Positions 1 to 6,253 of a DNA stretch of 8,024 nucleotides are shown here, piece by piece. Below the pieces are notes generated by a model, which made no database searches, was not told where the DNA came from, and saw only the letters and a program-made list of their open reading frames with translations. Position 1 is the stretch's first letter; every line of letters starts with the position of its first letter. The stretch comes from Desulfocapsa sp. (GTDB lineage: Bacteria; Desulfobacterota; Desulfobulbia; Desulfobulbales; Desulfocapsaceae), in assembly GCA_029942265.1 (NCBI GenBank), contig JAOZTO010000096.1, positions 1 to 8,024 of the forward strand, written 5' to 3'. The position numbers and the translations under genes were made by a program.

Positions 1-29
1 ACTATCCAAACATTTACAATTCAGTGGTC

Positions 30-47
30 TGGGCTGTTTTGAGCCCA
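30..47. repeat. Small perfect hairpin upstream of the PhnD-like gene
   Basis: TGGGCT at 30-35 and AGCCCA at 42-47 form a 6-bp perfect inverted repeat around a 6-base GTTTTG loop. No T-run follows on either strand, so it is not a standard terminator. It sits inside a 45-bp stretch (16-60) that resembles another intergenic stretch at 4458-4501 on the opposite strand, where the hairpin itself is not conserved. Function unknown. Confidence 0.4.
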
Positions 48-101
48 ACCCGAATGTTTACCATCGAGTACCCGATAATTGGCATAACACTGTTTTGCTT
101 C

Positions 102-130
102 TTGACTTTCCTTTGCTTTTCTGAAATGAT
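102..130 (+). promoter_or_regulatory. Candidate sigma-70 promoter for the PhnD-like gene
   Basis: TTGACT at 102-107 matches five of six bases of the -35 consensus. A 17-base spacer leads to AATGAT at 125-130, four of six for the -10 box. Transcription would start near 137, about 45 bases before the ATG at 182. The -10 box is weak, and in AT-rich DNA such pairs arise by chance. Confidence 0.35.
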
Positions 131-181
131 TTAGGATATTGTTGGATTTTACATCATCTTATTTTTTTCAGGAGGTTCCAA

Positions 182-1066
182 ATGAAGCAACGTATCTCTA
201 TTTTCCTTGTGGTTCTTTTTTTCTTCTGTAGCATTTCCGTTCAAGCAGCTGAAGTTGTAAAAATTGGTGTTCTCGCAAAAAATGGTCCTGCTAAAGTTCT
301 AAAGAAATGGACGGCAACAGGAGAATACCTTTCACAAAAACTGGGCAAAGCAGTTGAAATTGTCCCTCTTGACTTCGACAAAGTCAATGCTGCCATTGAA
401 GGAAATACTGTTGATTTTTTCCTTATCAACTCATCAATGTTCGTTACTGCAAAAGTGAAATTTGGTGCGGCAGCTATTGCTACAATGATCAATTCTCGGC
501 AGGGACAGGCACTTGAGGTGTTTGGTGGTGTTATCTTCACAACTGCCTACAACGACAGCATAAACTCTCTTGCAGATCTCAAAGGAAAAACATTCTCAGC
601 AGTTAAAAAATCATCTTTTGGTGGCTGGCAAATGGCCTATAAAACAATAAAGGATGCTGGCATGGATCCTTTCACTGATTTTGCCAAAGTTGAGTTTGCA
701 GGTAAACACGATAATGTAGTATTTGCAATTCAGAATGAACAGGCTGAGGCTGGTACCGTTCGCACAGATACCCTAGAACGCATGGTTGCAAGTGGTGCAA
801 TTGCCATGGAAGACTTCAAAATCATCAACAAACAAAGCTCTTCTTTCCCATTTGTCTATTCAACAACTCTGTATCCTGAATGGCCGCTTGCCAAAACTGC
901 TGCCACATCTGATGCATTAGCTCAGGAAGTCGTTGCCGCTCTCAAACAGGTTAAAAAAGATGACCCAGCCGCTAAGAAAGCCAAAATTATTGGCTGGGCT
1001 GATCCTCTTGATTATGGCCCTGTGGAAGAGTTGCAACAAGCTCTCAGTGTAGGAGCATTTAAGTAA
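182..1066 (+). CDS. PhnD-like periplasmic phosphate/phosphite/phosphonate-type substrate-binding protein
   Basis: A 294-residue secreted protein of the PhnD-like fold (ABC transporter substrate-binding family, type 2 periplasmic binding protein). Residues 1-22 form a signal peptide: K/R near the start, a long hydrophobic core rich in F, L and V, and a V-Q-A cleavage site before mature A23. C16 lies in the hydrophobic core without a lipobox, so it is probably not a lipoprotein. Family-like segments are the VKIGVLAKNGP beta strand (about 26-36), the DFFLINSSMF stretch after the first lobe, the LADLKGKTFSAV hinge-side strand and the YPEWPLAKT motif near the C-terminus. AGGAGG at 170-175, six bases before ATG, is a very strong ribosome site and fixes the start. 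No phnC or phnE ABC genes follow; an intrinsic terminator closes the unit. It could serve a distant ABC permease or act as a ligand sensor for a signalling partner. The ligand cannot be told from sequence. Confidence 0.9.
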   Translation: MKQRISIFLVVLFFFCSISVQAAEVVKIGVLAKNGPAKVLKKWTATGEYLSQKLGKAVEIVPLDFDKVNAAIEGNTVDFFLINSSMFVTAKVKFGAAAIATMINSRQGQALEVFGGVIFTTAYNDSINSLADLKGKTFSAVKKSSFGGWQMAYKTIKDAGMDPFTDFAKVEFAGKHDNVVFAIQNEQAEAGTVRTDTLERMVASGAIAMEDFKIINKQSSSFPFVYSTTLYPEWPLAKTAATSDALAQEVVAALKQVKKDDPAAKKAKIIGWADPLDYGPVEELQQALSVGAFK

Positions 1067-1072
1067 GTCTCC

Positions 1073-1101
1073 TTGACACTAAGAAACAGTAAATCTATGG
1101 G
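1073..1101 (+). promoter_or_regulatory. Candidate promoter for the HAD-NUDIX pair, overlapping the preceding terminator
   Basis: TTGACA at 1073-1078 is a perfect -35 box. At a 17-base spacing lies TATGGG (1096-1101), only three of six for the -10. Transcription from it would begin near 1108, inside the terminator loop, so the new RNA would lack the left stem arm and escape termination. That would cleanly separate the PhnD-like gene from the HAD gene. The weak -10 keeps confidence low. Confidence 0.3.
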
Positions 1102-1138
1102 GGCTAGGAAAGATTAACACCTAGTTCCCATATTTTTT
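1097..1138 (+). terminator. Intrinsic terminator of the PhnD-like gene
   Basis: ATGGGGGCTAGG at 1097-1108 pairs with CCTAGTTCCCAT at 1120-1131: 12 pairs including two adjacent G-U wobbles, with an 11-base loop. Six T follow at 1133-1138. The wobbles are stable only in the plus-strand RNA and the U-run exists only on that side, so it works for the plus strand. It lies 30 bases after the PhnD-like stop codon. Confidence 0.85.
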
Positions 1139-1182
1139 ACAATTAAACCCAGTTGTTTCAATTCCATTTCCCCTCAACAAAC

Positions 1183-1755
1183 ATGCAACATCATACAATC
1201 GGTTTTGATCTAGACGGTGTTATTGCTGACACAGGTGCGGCATTTGTTCGCCTCGCCTGTGAAGAATTTGGCTACTGTTCTTTTCGTCTGGAAGACATCA
1301 CCAGTTTTCAAGTTGAAAGTTGCTTAGGTATTCCGGCTGACAAGGTAGAAGAGATTTTTCAGGCCATCCTTGTGGATTCCCTTGGAACAGGTCTGCAACC
1401 AATGCCTGGCGCCATAGAGGTTATCACCAAGATGGCCAGCCAGGCACCAGTCACAATCATCACCGCCAGACCGCTAAAAGCACCTGTTACCGATTGGCTG
1501 GATTATTTTTTCCCAACAGAGACGTGTGCAAATATACGGCTTATTGCCATGGGTGATCATGACGACAAAACACGGTATATCAGAGAACATAAGTTAAAAT
1601 GTTTCATCGATGATCGTCTTGAAACCTGTCTGCAACTTGCCAAAACTGAAATCATTCCGATTGTTTTTGCTCAGCCTTGGAATCAAAGAAAACATAGCTT
1701 ACACAGTGTCAATACTTGGCAAGACATCCAGAAAATCCTTAACAAGAAAGAATAA
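1183..1755 (+). CDS. HAD-superfamily phosphatase, 5'-nucleotidase (NT5C) type
   Basis: A 190-residue HAD hydrolase, most like the 5'(3')-deoxyribonucleotidase / NT5C-type group, which dephosphorylates nucleoside monophosphates in the cytoplasm. Motif I is D9-L-D11-G-V with nucleophile D9 and acid D11. Motif II is T94 in the VTIITARP strand. The motif III lysine is K129 or K137, and motif IV is the D143-D144 pair in CFIDDR, the Mg ligands. The cap is the short helical insert between motif I and residue 75. An upstream in-frame TTG at 1153 would add ten residues; I prefer ATG 1183 because the DxD strand then starts at the usual short distance from the N-terminus. Neither start has a clear Shine-Dalgarno. 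The stop at 1753-1755 is one base from the next ATG, so it is probably co-translated with the NUDIX gene. The exact substrate is not determined; a more generic HAD phosphatase is possible. Confidence 0.82.
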   Translation: MQHHTIGFDLDGVIADTGAAFVRLACEEFGYCSFRLEDITSFQVESCLGIPADKVEEIFQAILVDSLGTGLQPMPGAIEVITKMASQAPVTIITARPLKAPVTDWLDYFFPTETCANIRLIAMGDHDDKTRYIREHKLKCFIDDRLETCLQLAKTEIIPIVFAQPWNQRKHSLHSVNTWQDIQKILNKKE

Positions 1756-1756
1756 T

Positions 1757-2197
1757 ATGCAATGTCCTCATTGTAATAAAAATATCACAATGTACCGGAA
1801 CCCTGTTCCAACAGTTGATATAATAATTGAAGTCTCTTCGTCTATTGTGATTATTAAACGAAAGAATCCTCCGTACGGATGGGCGTTACCAGGTGGTTTT
1901 GTTGATTATGGAGAATCTTTTGAAACGGCAGCGGCAAGAGAAGCCAAGGAAGAAACTGGACTTGATGTGACAAATCTACGACAGTTTAAAACATACTCTG
2001 ACCCTGATCGTGACCCCAGGCAACATACGGTGTCAACAATATTTATTGCTCAGGCGGATAGTCCGCCAATAGCAGGCGATGATGCTGAACAGGCAGAACT
2101 CTTTACTGAAGATACTCTTCCAGATCTAGCTTTTGATCACGAAAAAATCATATCTGAGTACTTTACCTACAAACACACAAATCCATCCCAATTCTAG
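1757..2197 (+). CDS. NUDIX hydrolase (nucleoside diphosphate-X pyrophosphatase type)
   Basis: A 146-residue NUDIX protein. The Nudix box is complete from G47: G-x5-E53-x7-R61-E62-x2-E65-E66-x-G68-L, preceded by the usual WALPGGF strand-turn. The family hydrolyses nucleoside diphosphates linked to another group (ADP-ribose, oxidised nucleotides and similar) using Mg bound by the box glutamates. The N-terminus carries C3-P-H-C6, half of a zinc-ribbon pair with no second CxxC, so metal binding there would need a dimer or has been lost. The reading frame is open back to 1610, but the extra 49 codons overlap the HAD gene. ATG 1757 gives a normal NUDIX N-terminus and a one-base gap to the HAD stop, with only an AAGAAAG purine stretch as ribosome site, which fits translational coupling. 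Together the two enzymes look like nucleotide-pool cleaning. Substrate unknown; ADP-ribose pyrophosphatase is one guess. Confidence 0.9.
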   Translation: MQCPHCNKNITMYRNPVPTVDIIIEVSSSIVIIKRKNPPYGWALPGGFVDYGESFETAAAREAKEETGLDVTNLRQFKTYSDPDRDPRQHTVSTIFIAQADSPPIAGDDAEQAELFTEDTLPDLAFDHEKIISEYFTYKHTNPSQF

Positions 2198-2201
2198 ATT
2201 G

Positions 2202-2237
2202 TTTTACGATACCATCAATCTTGATGGTATCGTAAAA
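2202..2237. repeat. Perfect 17-bp palindrome between convergent genes
   Basis: TTTTACGATACCATCAA (2202-2218) and its exact reverse complement (2221-2237) are separated by two bases. It lies 4 bp after the NUDIX stop and 38 bp after the end of the small minus-strand gene. It could form a strong hairpin at the 3' end of both transcripts, but T-runs precede the stem on each strand instead of following it, so it is not a textbook terminator. The arm TTGATGGTATCGTAAAA recurs with two changes at 7872-7888, which suggests a dispersed intergenic repeat (REP-like) unit present here as an inverted pair. Confidence 0.75.
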
Positions 2238-2275
2238 AACCTGAATTCAACACAAAAGCATTTAATTCCCGTTCC

Positions 2276-2440
2276 TTAGCCAAAAATCCATCGTAGTAAA
2301 AAAAACACCCCGAGTCCTGCACCTACAGAACTATACATCATAAGTCAGGGGATACAATTACTGCCATACTTTTTTGAGATAAAGACAAAGGTGGCAATGG
2401 CAGCCATTCCAGCAATAATAATAAAAATAAAATCTTCCAT
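2276..2440 (-). CDS. Probable small two-helix membrane selenoprotein with CxxU motif (UGA codon 32 read as Sec)
   Basis: Reading from ATG (2440-2438) gives 54 codons to TAA (2278-2276), interrupted only by TGA at 2347-2345 (codon 32). Residues 4-21 are a hydrophobic helix (FIFIIIAGMAAIATFVFI). S22-K-K-Y-G-S-N-C29-I-P-[UGA32]-L is a short polar loop. Residues 34-53 are a second helix (MMYSSVGAGLGVFFLLRWIF). C29 and the UGA make a Cys-x-x-Sec motif, the typical redox arrangement. The hydrophobic frame continues seamlessly across the UGA, and a SECIS-like hairpin follows it (2313-2332). The ATG is 9 bp after the typA stop; AAGGA at 2457-2453 overlaps the typA end, 12 bases from the ATG, suggesting coupled translation. 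I do not recognise the family. Family knowledge: Desulfobacterota often carry selenoproteins. Alternatives: a 31-residue peptide ending at UGA, or a decayed gene in which Trp or Cys became UGA. Function, perhaps membrane thiol redox, is inference. Confidence 0.65.
2313..2347 (-). promoter_or_regulatory. Candidate bacterial SECIS element after in-frame UGA
   Basis: On the minus strand TGA (2347-2345) is followed after 12 bases by AGTTCTG (2332-2326) pairing with CAGGACT (2319-2313): seven pairs including one U-G wobble. The six-base loop is UAGGUG. If the loop-closing U and G also pair, the loop becomes AGGU, close to the AGGUCU loop of the E. coli fdhF SECIS. There are 19 bases between UGA and loop, similar to fdhF (17 bases, from memory). 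A G near the 5' side of the apical loop is the known SelB-binding requirement. The hairpin is inside coding sequence, as expected for bacterial SECIS elements. Confidence 0.6.
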
Positions 2441-2449
2441 CCGTTCACA

Positions 2450-4249
2450 TTATCCTTTAATTCGGACACCCGTTTTTTTACGAAGCCTAATAGATTTCGG
2501 AGTTACTTCTACCAATTCATCATCATTTATATAGGCAATACAATCTTCCAACGTCATATCCACGGGTGGCACAAGAATTACCGCTTCATCGGTACCAGAA
2601 GCGCGCATATTGGTGAGTTTCTTTCCTTTCGCTGGATTAACAACAAGATCAGTGCCTCGGCAATGTTCACCAAGAATTTGACCTTGATACATAGGAGATC
2701 CCGGCCCTACAAAGAGTTTACCACGACCTTGAAGGTTAAACAGTGCATACGCAACAGATGTACACGGCTCCTTAACCACCAGTACACCACTTATTCGATT
2801 TGTGATTTCTCCAGCCCATGGACCATACTCAGCAAAAACATAACTCATCATTCCCATTCCTTTGGTGTCGGTCATAAATTCTGAACGATATCCAAGTAAT
2901 CCACGAGTGGGAATCTTAAACTTTAAACGAACCATGCCATTTTGAGTAGTCATCTCTTCCATCTGGCCACGCAGTTTCCCAAGTTTTTCGATTACAGGCC
3001 CCTGATACAGCTCATCAACATCAACAGTCAGTTCTTCATAAGGTTCAAGAGTTTGACCATCTTTTTCAATCAATATCACTTGAGGACGAGTAACTTGTAA
3101 CTCATAGCCTTCCCGTCTCATATTTTCTATTAGAATAGAGAGATGCAACTCACCACGACCAGAGACGCGGAAACCGACTGCGTCAGTCAACGGCTCGTAC
3201 TGTAGGGCTACATCCGAGAGAGTTTCCCTTTTCAAACGTTCTTCGATATGACGAGAAGTTACATACTTTCCTTCTTTCCCAGCAAAAGGAGAATCATTGG
3301 GAATAAAATTCATGGATATTGTGGGAGGATCAATATCAATCAATGGCAACGGTTGTGGATCATCGGCATCGGTGAAGGTTACACCTACTGTCACATCAGC
3401 CATTCCGGCCACTGCTACTATTTCACCGGTTACAGCTGATTCAACAGGTACTTTTTCGTCACAGGAAAAACGATAAATTTTAGTGATACGGACAGGCTTG
3501 ATAGAACCATCCCGGCGGGCAACAACAATTGGCTGATTAATAGATAATGTTCCGTTTACCACCTTACCAATCCCCAAACGTCCGAGATATGGTGAATAAT
3601 CAATTGTTCCGACCTGCATCTGCAAAGGAGAATCTACAGATCCCACGGGTGCTGGGATATGATCAACAATCATTTCGGAAATAACATTCATATTCCCACC
3701 ATCCACGATTTCATCAGTGTGCTGCCTGATGGCGTATCCTTCCTTGGCTGATGCATACACTACCGGAAAATCAAGCACATCGTCCGGTGCATTCAATTTT
3801 ACAAAGAGATCAAAAACCTGATCAACAACCCAGTCACAGCGTGCTGCCGGTTTATCGATTTTATTAATAACAACAATCACCGGCAAAAAATTTTCCAGGG
3901 CTTTTTTAAGGACAAAATAGGTTTGGGGCATTGGTCCTTCCTGAGCATCAACAAGGAGCAGTGCTCCGTCAGCCATTCGGAGAACCCGTTCAACCTGGCC
4001 ACCAAAATCAGCATGGCCGGGTGTATCTATAATATTGATCCAGTGATCACCGTACTCATAAGATCCATTTTTGGCAGTAATGGTAATTCCCCGTTCCCGC
4101 TCAAGATCCATGGAATCCATCATGCGTTCAGCAACTCTTTCGTTTTCTCTAAACATACCGGAATGTTTAAATAACTCATCAACGAGTGTTGTTTTTCCAT
4201 GATCTACATGAGCAATAATCGCGACGTTTCTAATTGAATTCTGTTCCAT
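2450..4249 (-). CDS. typA: TypA/BipA ribosome-associated translational GTPase
   Basis: A full-length 599-residue TypA/BipA, close to the family's usual size of about 600. The GTPase motifs are intact: G1 AHVDHGKTT (13-21), G2 RGITI (53-57), G3 DTPGH (75-79), G4 NKID (129-132) and G5 SAKEG. They are followed by the beta-barrel domain II, the EF-G-like domains III and V, and the TypA-specific C-terminal domain with GLLGYRSEFMTDTKG and the lysine/arginine-rich end. It binds the 70S ribosome at the EF-G site and supports 50S assembly, stress and low-temperature growth. The start is supported by AGAGG at 4260-4256, six bases before ATG. The leader carries an intrinsic terminator ending about 20 bases before the ATG, hinting at attenuation. 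The small UGA-containing gene follows after 9 bp on the same strand and probably shares its transcript. Confidence 0.97.
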   Translation of the reverse strand: MEQNSIRNVAIIAHVDHGKTTLVDELFKHSGMFRENERVAERMMDSMDLERERGITITAKNGSYEYGDHWINIIDTPGHADFGGQVERVLRMADGALLLVDAQEGPMPQTYFVLKKALENFLPVIVVINKIDKPAARCDWVVDQVFDLFVKLNAPDDVLDFPVVYASAKEGYAIRQHTDEIVDGGNMNVISEMIVDHIPAPVGSVDSPLQMQVGTIDYSPYLGRLGIGKVVNGTLSINQPIVVARRDGSIKPVRITKIYRFSCDEKVPVESAVTGEIVAVAGMADVTVGVTFTDADDPQPLPLIDIDPPTISMNFIPNDSPFAGKEGKYVTSRHIEERLKRETLSDVALQYEPLTDAVGFRVSGRGELHLSILIENMRREGYELQVTRPQVILIEKDGQTLEPYEELTVDVDELYQGPVIEKLGKLRGQMEEMTTQNGMVRLKFKIPTRGLLGYRSEFMTDTKGMGMMSYVFAEYGPWAGEITNRISGVLVVKEPCTSVAYALFNLQGRGKLFVGPGSPMYQGQILGEHCRGTDLVVNPAKGKKLTNMRASGTDEAVILVPPVDMTLEDCIAYINDDELVEVTPKSIRLRKKTGVRIKG

Positions 4250-4268
4250 CTTGTGCCTCTAAGGAAAT

Positions 4269-4296
4269 AAAAAAAGCACCCGTTCTGCACGGATGC
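4269..4296 (-). terminator. Intrinsic terminator / attenuator in the typA leader
   Basis: On the minus strand GCATCCGT (4296-4289) pairs with ACGGGTGC (4283-4276) around a five-base loop and is followed by seven T (4275-4269). One U-G pair in the minus-strand RNA would be an A-C mismatch in the plus-strand RNA, so the signal is directional. It ends 19 bases before the typA ATG, leaving no room for another promoter. Any typA transcript starting in the spacer must read through it. Confidence 0.75.
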
Positions 4297-4457
4297 CTAA
4301 ATGCTGTTACAGTATTTTTCAATGAAAAACTTTACAGATTAACAAAACTATTGTGGTTTAACAAGCATATTCACTCAAAGTGCCCAAGATATGACTATTT
4401 CGCAGAAAAAACATACTCATGGTTCGCATTTTTATTGTATTCATGTTTAGATTTACA

Positions 4458-4501
4458 TAAATATTCAAATGCGTTCAAAATGGGCTAAACCACTGAATTT
4501 T
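4458..4501 (-). repeat. Degenerate copy of the 16-60 intergenic block
   Basis: Read on the minus strand, 4501-4458 aligns with plus-strand 16-60 at about 32 of 44 positions with a single one-base gap. It shares AATTCAGTGGT and TTTTGA, then GAAT-TTTA near the far end. Most differences are transitions. Both copies are intergenic and upstream of a gene reading in the same direction (PhnD-like gene; typA). It could be a dispersed repeat or a shared control site; nothing identifies a regulator. Confidence 0.45.
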
Positions 4502-4561
4502 ACATATCGGAATAACACCTGATTACCTTTTAACACACAGAAACCATAAGGAACTTATTCA

Positions 4562-6253
4562 ATGGATGTTCTACATTCACTATTGAACGAATCGCCAATC
4601 ATGCCACTCTTTCTAGCCATTGCTTTAGGCTATGCGGTTGGCAAAATACGTATTGGTCAGTTTCAGCTTGGAGGTTTAGCTGGAACACTGCTAGCCGCTA
4701 TTCTCATAGGTCTTTACGGCGTACAGACTGATGAAGCGATCAAATCCATAGCTTTTGCACTGTTTATTTATTCCCTTGGCTATGTCAGTGGCCCACAGTT
4801 CTTTGGTAGCCTAGGCCGCGACACCTTAAGTCAGGTACATTTAGCTGTTTTCTCCTCACTGGTTATCTTTGTGACTATTTGGGGGCTTGCACAAATATTT
4901 GACCTCGATAAAGGTACTGCTGCAGGATTACTTGCTGGGGCAACAACAGAGTCAGCCTCTATCGGCACAGCGGGAGAGACGCTCAAGCATCTCGACCTTG
5001 AGCCAGATATACTGAAAAGACTAGAAGCCAACATTGCGGTTACTTATGCAGTTACCTATTTGTTCGGAATGACAATTGTTGTCTTCTTTGCCTCTAAAAT
5101 AATGCCTTGGCTATTGAGGATTGATGATTTCAAGAAGGCTGCCCAAGACCTTGAAGAAGAGCTTGGGGCAGAATCCAAACTGACATCTGGTCAATTTAAA
5201 TTTTCACGTAAAATCATAGCACGGACATACAAAGTTGAGCCTGATGGTGCTGACGGACTTGCTGTCAATGAATTTAAAAAACGATATAGCCATAGCATAA
5301 CTTTTCAACAAATCTACAGAAATGGCAAAGCATGTGAGTTTGACAATGAATTCACTCTCGCTCCAGATGACTTGGTGACACTGGTTGGTTTGCCGCAAGA
5401 AGTTCTTGAAGCAGGTCAAATTTTGGGTGAAGAAGTCTCCCATGACACCTTGGAAGAAGCCGTGATCGGTGAAATAATTGATGTTGTAATTACGAAAAAA
5501 AACATACGCAATAAAACTGTCAGGGCCATCACCCATGAGATAGACCAGGAAAGTAGTCGCGGAGCATACGCCATCAAACTAACTCGCATGGAAAGAGAAG
5601 TTCCCATACTTCCTGGAACCAACATCTACCTCGGTGATGTTGTTCGTCTGGTTGGTCTTCCGGAAGGGGTAAAAAATCTGGCAAATGAACTAGGTAAAAA
5701 ACTAAATCCCACTGAAGGGGTAGATTATATCTACCTCGCTCTTGGGATTATTAGTGGGATCCTTATCGGAAAGATACCTTTCTCCATCGACGGTATCGAA
5801 GTCAACATGGGGCTTGGCGGAGGATGTCTGATCTCCGGCCTGGTTTTTGGATGGATACGAGCAAAGCACCCGACGTTTGGTAATCTTCCATCTCAGACAG
5901 CAGCTCATATGAGAGATTTTGGCCTTTCAGTTTTTATTGCCTGCATTGGCCTTGCTTCAGGTCCTCAGGCATTTGACGTGATCTGTGAAAGAGGGATAAT
6001 GTTGCCACTTCTGGCCCTTTTCACAGTTTCTGTTTCTCTCATATCCTCAATGCTGTATGCGCATTTTGTGATTAAGATGCACCCTGTATATATTTCAGGA
6101 GCATTGGCAGGTTTGTTGACCTGTACTCCTGCATTAAATGCTGCAGTGACAGAAGCTGACAGTGAAATGCCAGTACTTGGCTATACCGTCCCTTATGCTA
6201 TATCCAATGTGTTGCTTACTTTGCTTGGCCCTGTCATCGTGTTATGTGTATAA
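4562..6253 (+). CDS. AspT/YbjL-type (aspartate:alanine exchanger family) membrane transporter with two RCK_C domains
   Basis: A 563-residue inner-membrane protein with the family's layout: about five N-terminal helices (residues 12-185), a soluble middle with two tandem RCK_C (TrkA_C) domains (about 211-290 and 300-380, both ending in a D-x-V-x-L-V-G-L-P strand), then about five C-terminal helices (388-563). The two membrane halves are related: GPQFF (77-81) mirrors GPQAF (467-471), and GATTESASIGTAGE (126-139) mirrors the CTPALNAA segment (521-528). Family members include AspT, which swaps aspartate for alanine, and uncharacterised YidE/YbjL proteins. The substrate here is not known, and no aspartate decarboxylase lies nearby. 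AAGGA at 4548-4552, nine bases from the ATG, supports the start. The stop codon lies inside the 8-bp duplication of the neighbouring MITE, so the gene end was duplicated but not disrupted. Confidence 0.88.
   Translation: MDVLHSLLNESPIMPLFLAIALGYAVGKIRIGQFQLGGLAGTLLAAILIGLYGVQTDEAIKSIAFALFIYSLGYVSGPQFFGSLGRDTLSQVHLAVFSSLVIFVTIWGLAQIFDLDKGTAAGLLAGATTESASIGTAGETLKHLDLEPDILKRLEANIAVTYAVTYLFGMTIVVFFASKIMPWLLRIDDFKKAAQDLEEELGAESKLTSGQFKFSRKIIARTYKVEPDGADGLAVNEFKKRYSHSITFQQIYRNGKACEFDNEFTLAPDDLVTLVGLPQEVLEAGQILGEEVSHDTLEEAVIGEIIDVVITKKNIRNKTVRAITHEIDQESSRGAYAIKLTRMEREVPILPGTNIYLGDVVRLVGLPEGVKNLANELGKKLNPTEGVDYIYLALGIISGILIGKIPFSIDGIEVNMGLGGGCLISGLVFGWIRAKHPTFGNLPSQTAAHMRDFGLSVFIACIGLASGPQAFDVICERGIMLPLLALFTVSVSLISSMLYAHFVIKMHPVYISGALAGLLTCTPALNAAVTEADSEMPVLGYTVPYAISNVLLTLLGPVIVLCV

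Larger units (their letters stand above)
4250..4561. other. Divergent intergenic region between typA and the aspT-like gene
   Basis: This 312-bp very AT-rich spacer must hold promoters for both divergent genes. Apart from the minus-strand terminator (4269-4296) and a repeat-like block (4458-4501), I see no RNA gene, riboswitch or credible protein gene. A 28-codon minus-strand frame beginning near 4442 has no ribosome site and I do not call it. Several -35/-10 pairs can be drawn on each strand, none good enough to list. Confidence 0.5.

Noticed and set aside
80..100. Possible sigma-54 promoter (TGGCAT ... TTTTGCTT)
   Set aside because: The GG and GC elements are 14 bases apart instead of the required 10.
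241..540. 99-codon minus-strand frame opposite the PhnD-like gene
   Set aside because: Shadow of a well-supported coding region; composition follows the opposite strand's codons.
1153..1182. TTG start for the HAD gene
   Set aside because: A ten-residue extension with no ribosome site; ATG 1183 places the DxD motif at the normal distance.
1610..1756. N-terminal extension of the NUDIX gene
   Set aside because: It overlaps the HAD gene in another frame and does not look like a NUDIX N-terminus; ATG 1757 gives the expected start and a one-base gap.
4356..4442. 28-codon minus-strand frame upstream of typA (possible leader peptide)
   Set aside because: No ribosome site, no regulatory codon run, very AT-rich surroundings; probably chance.
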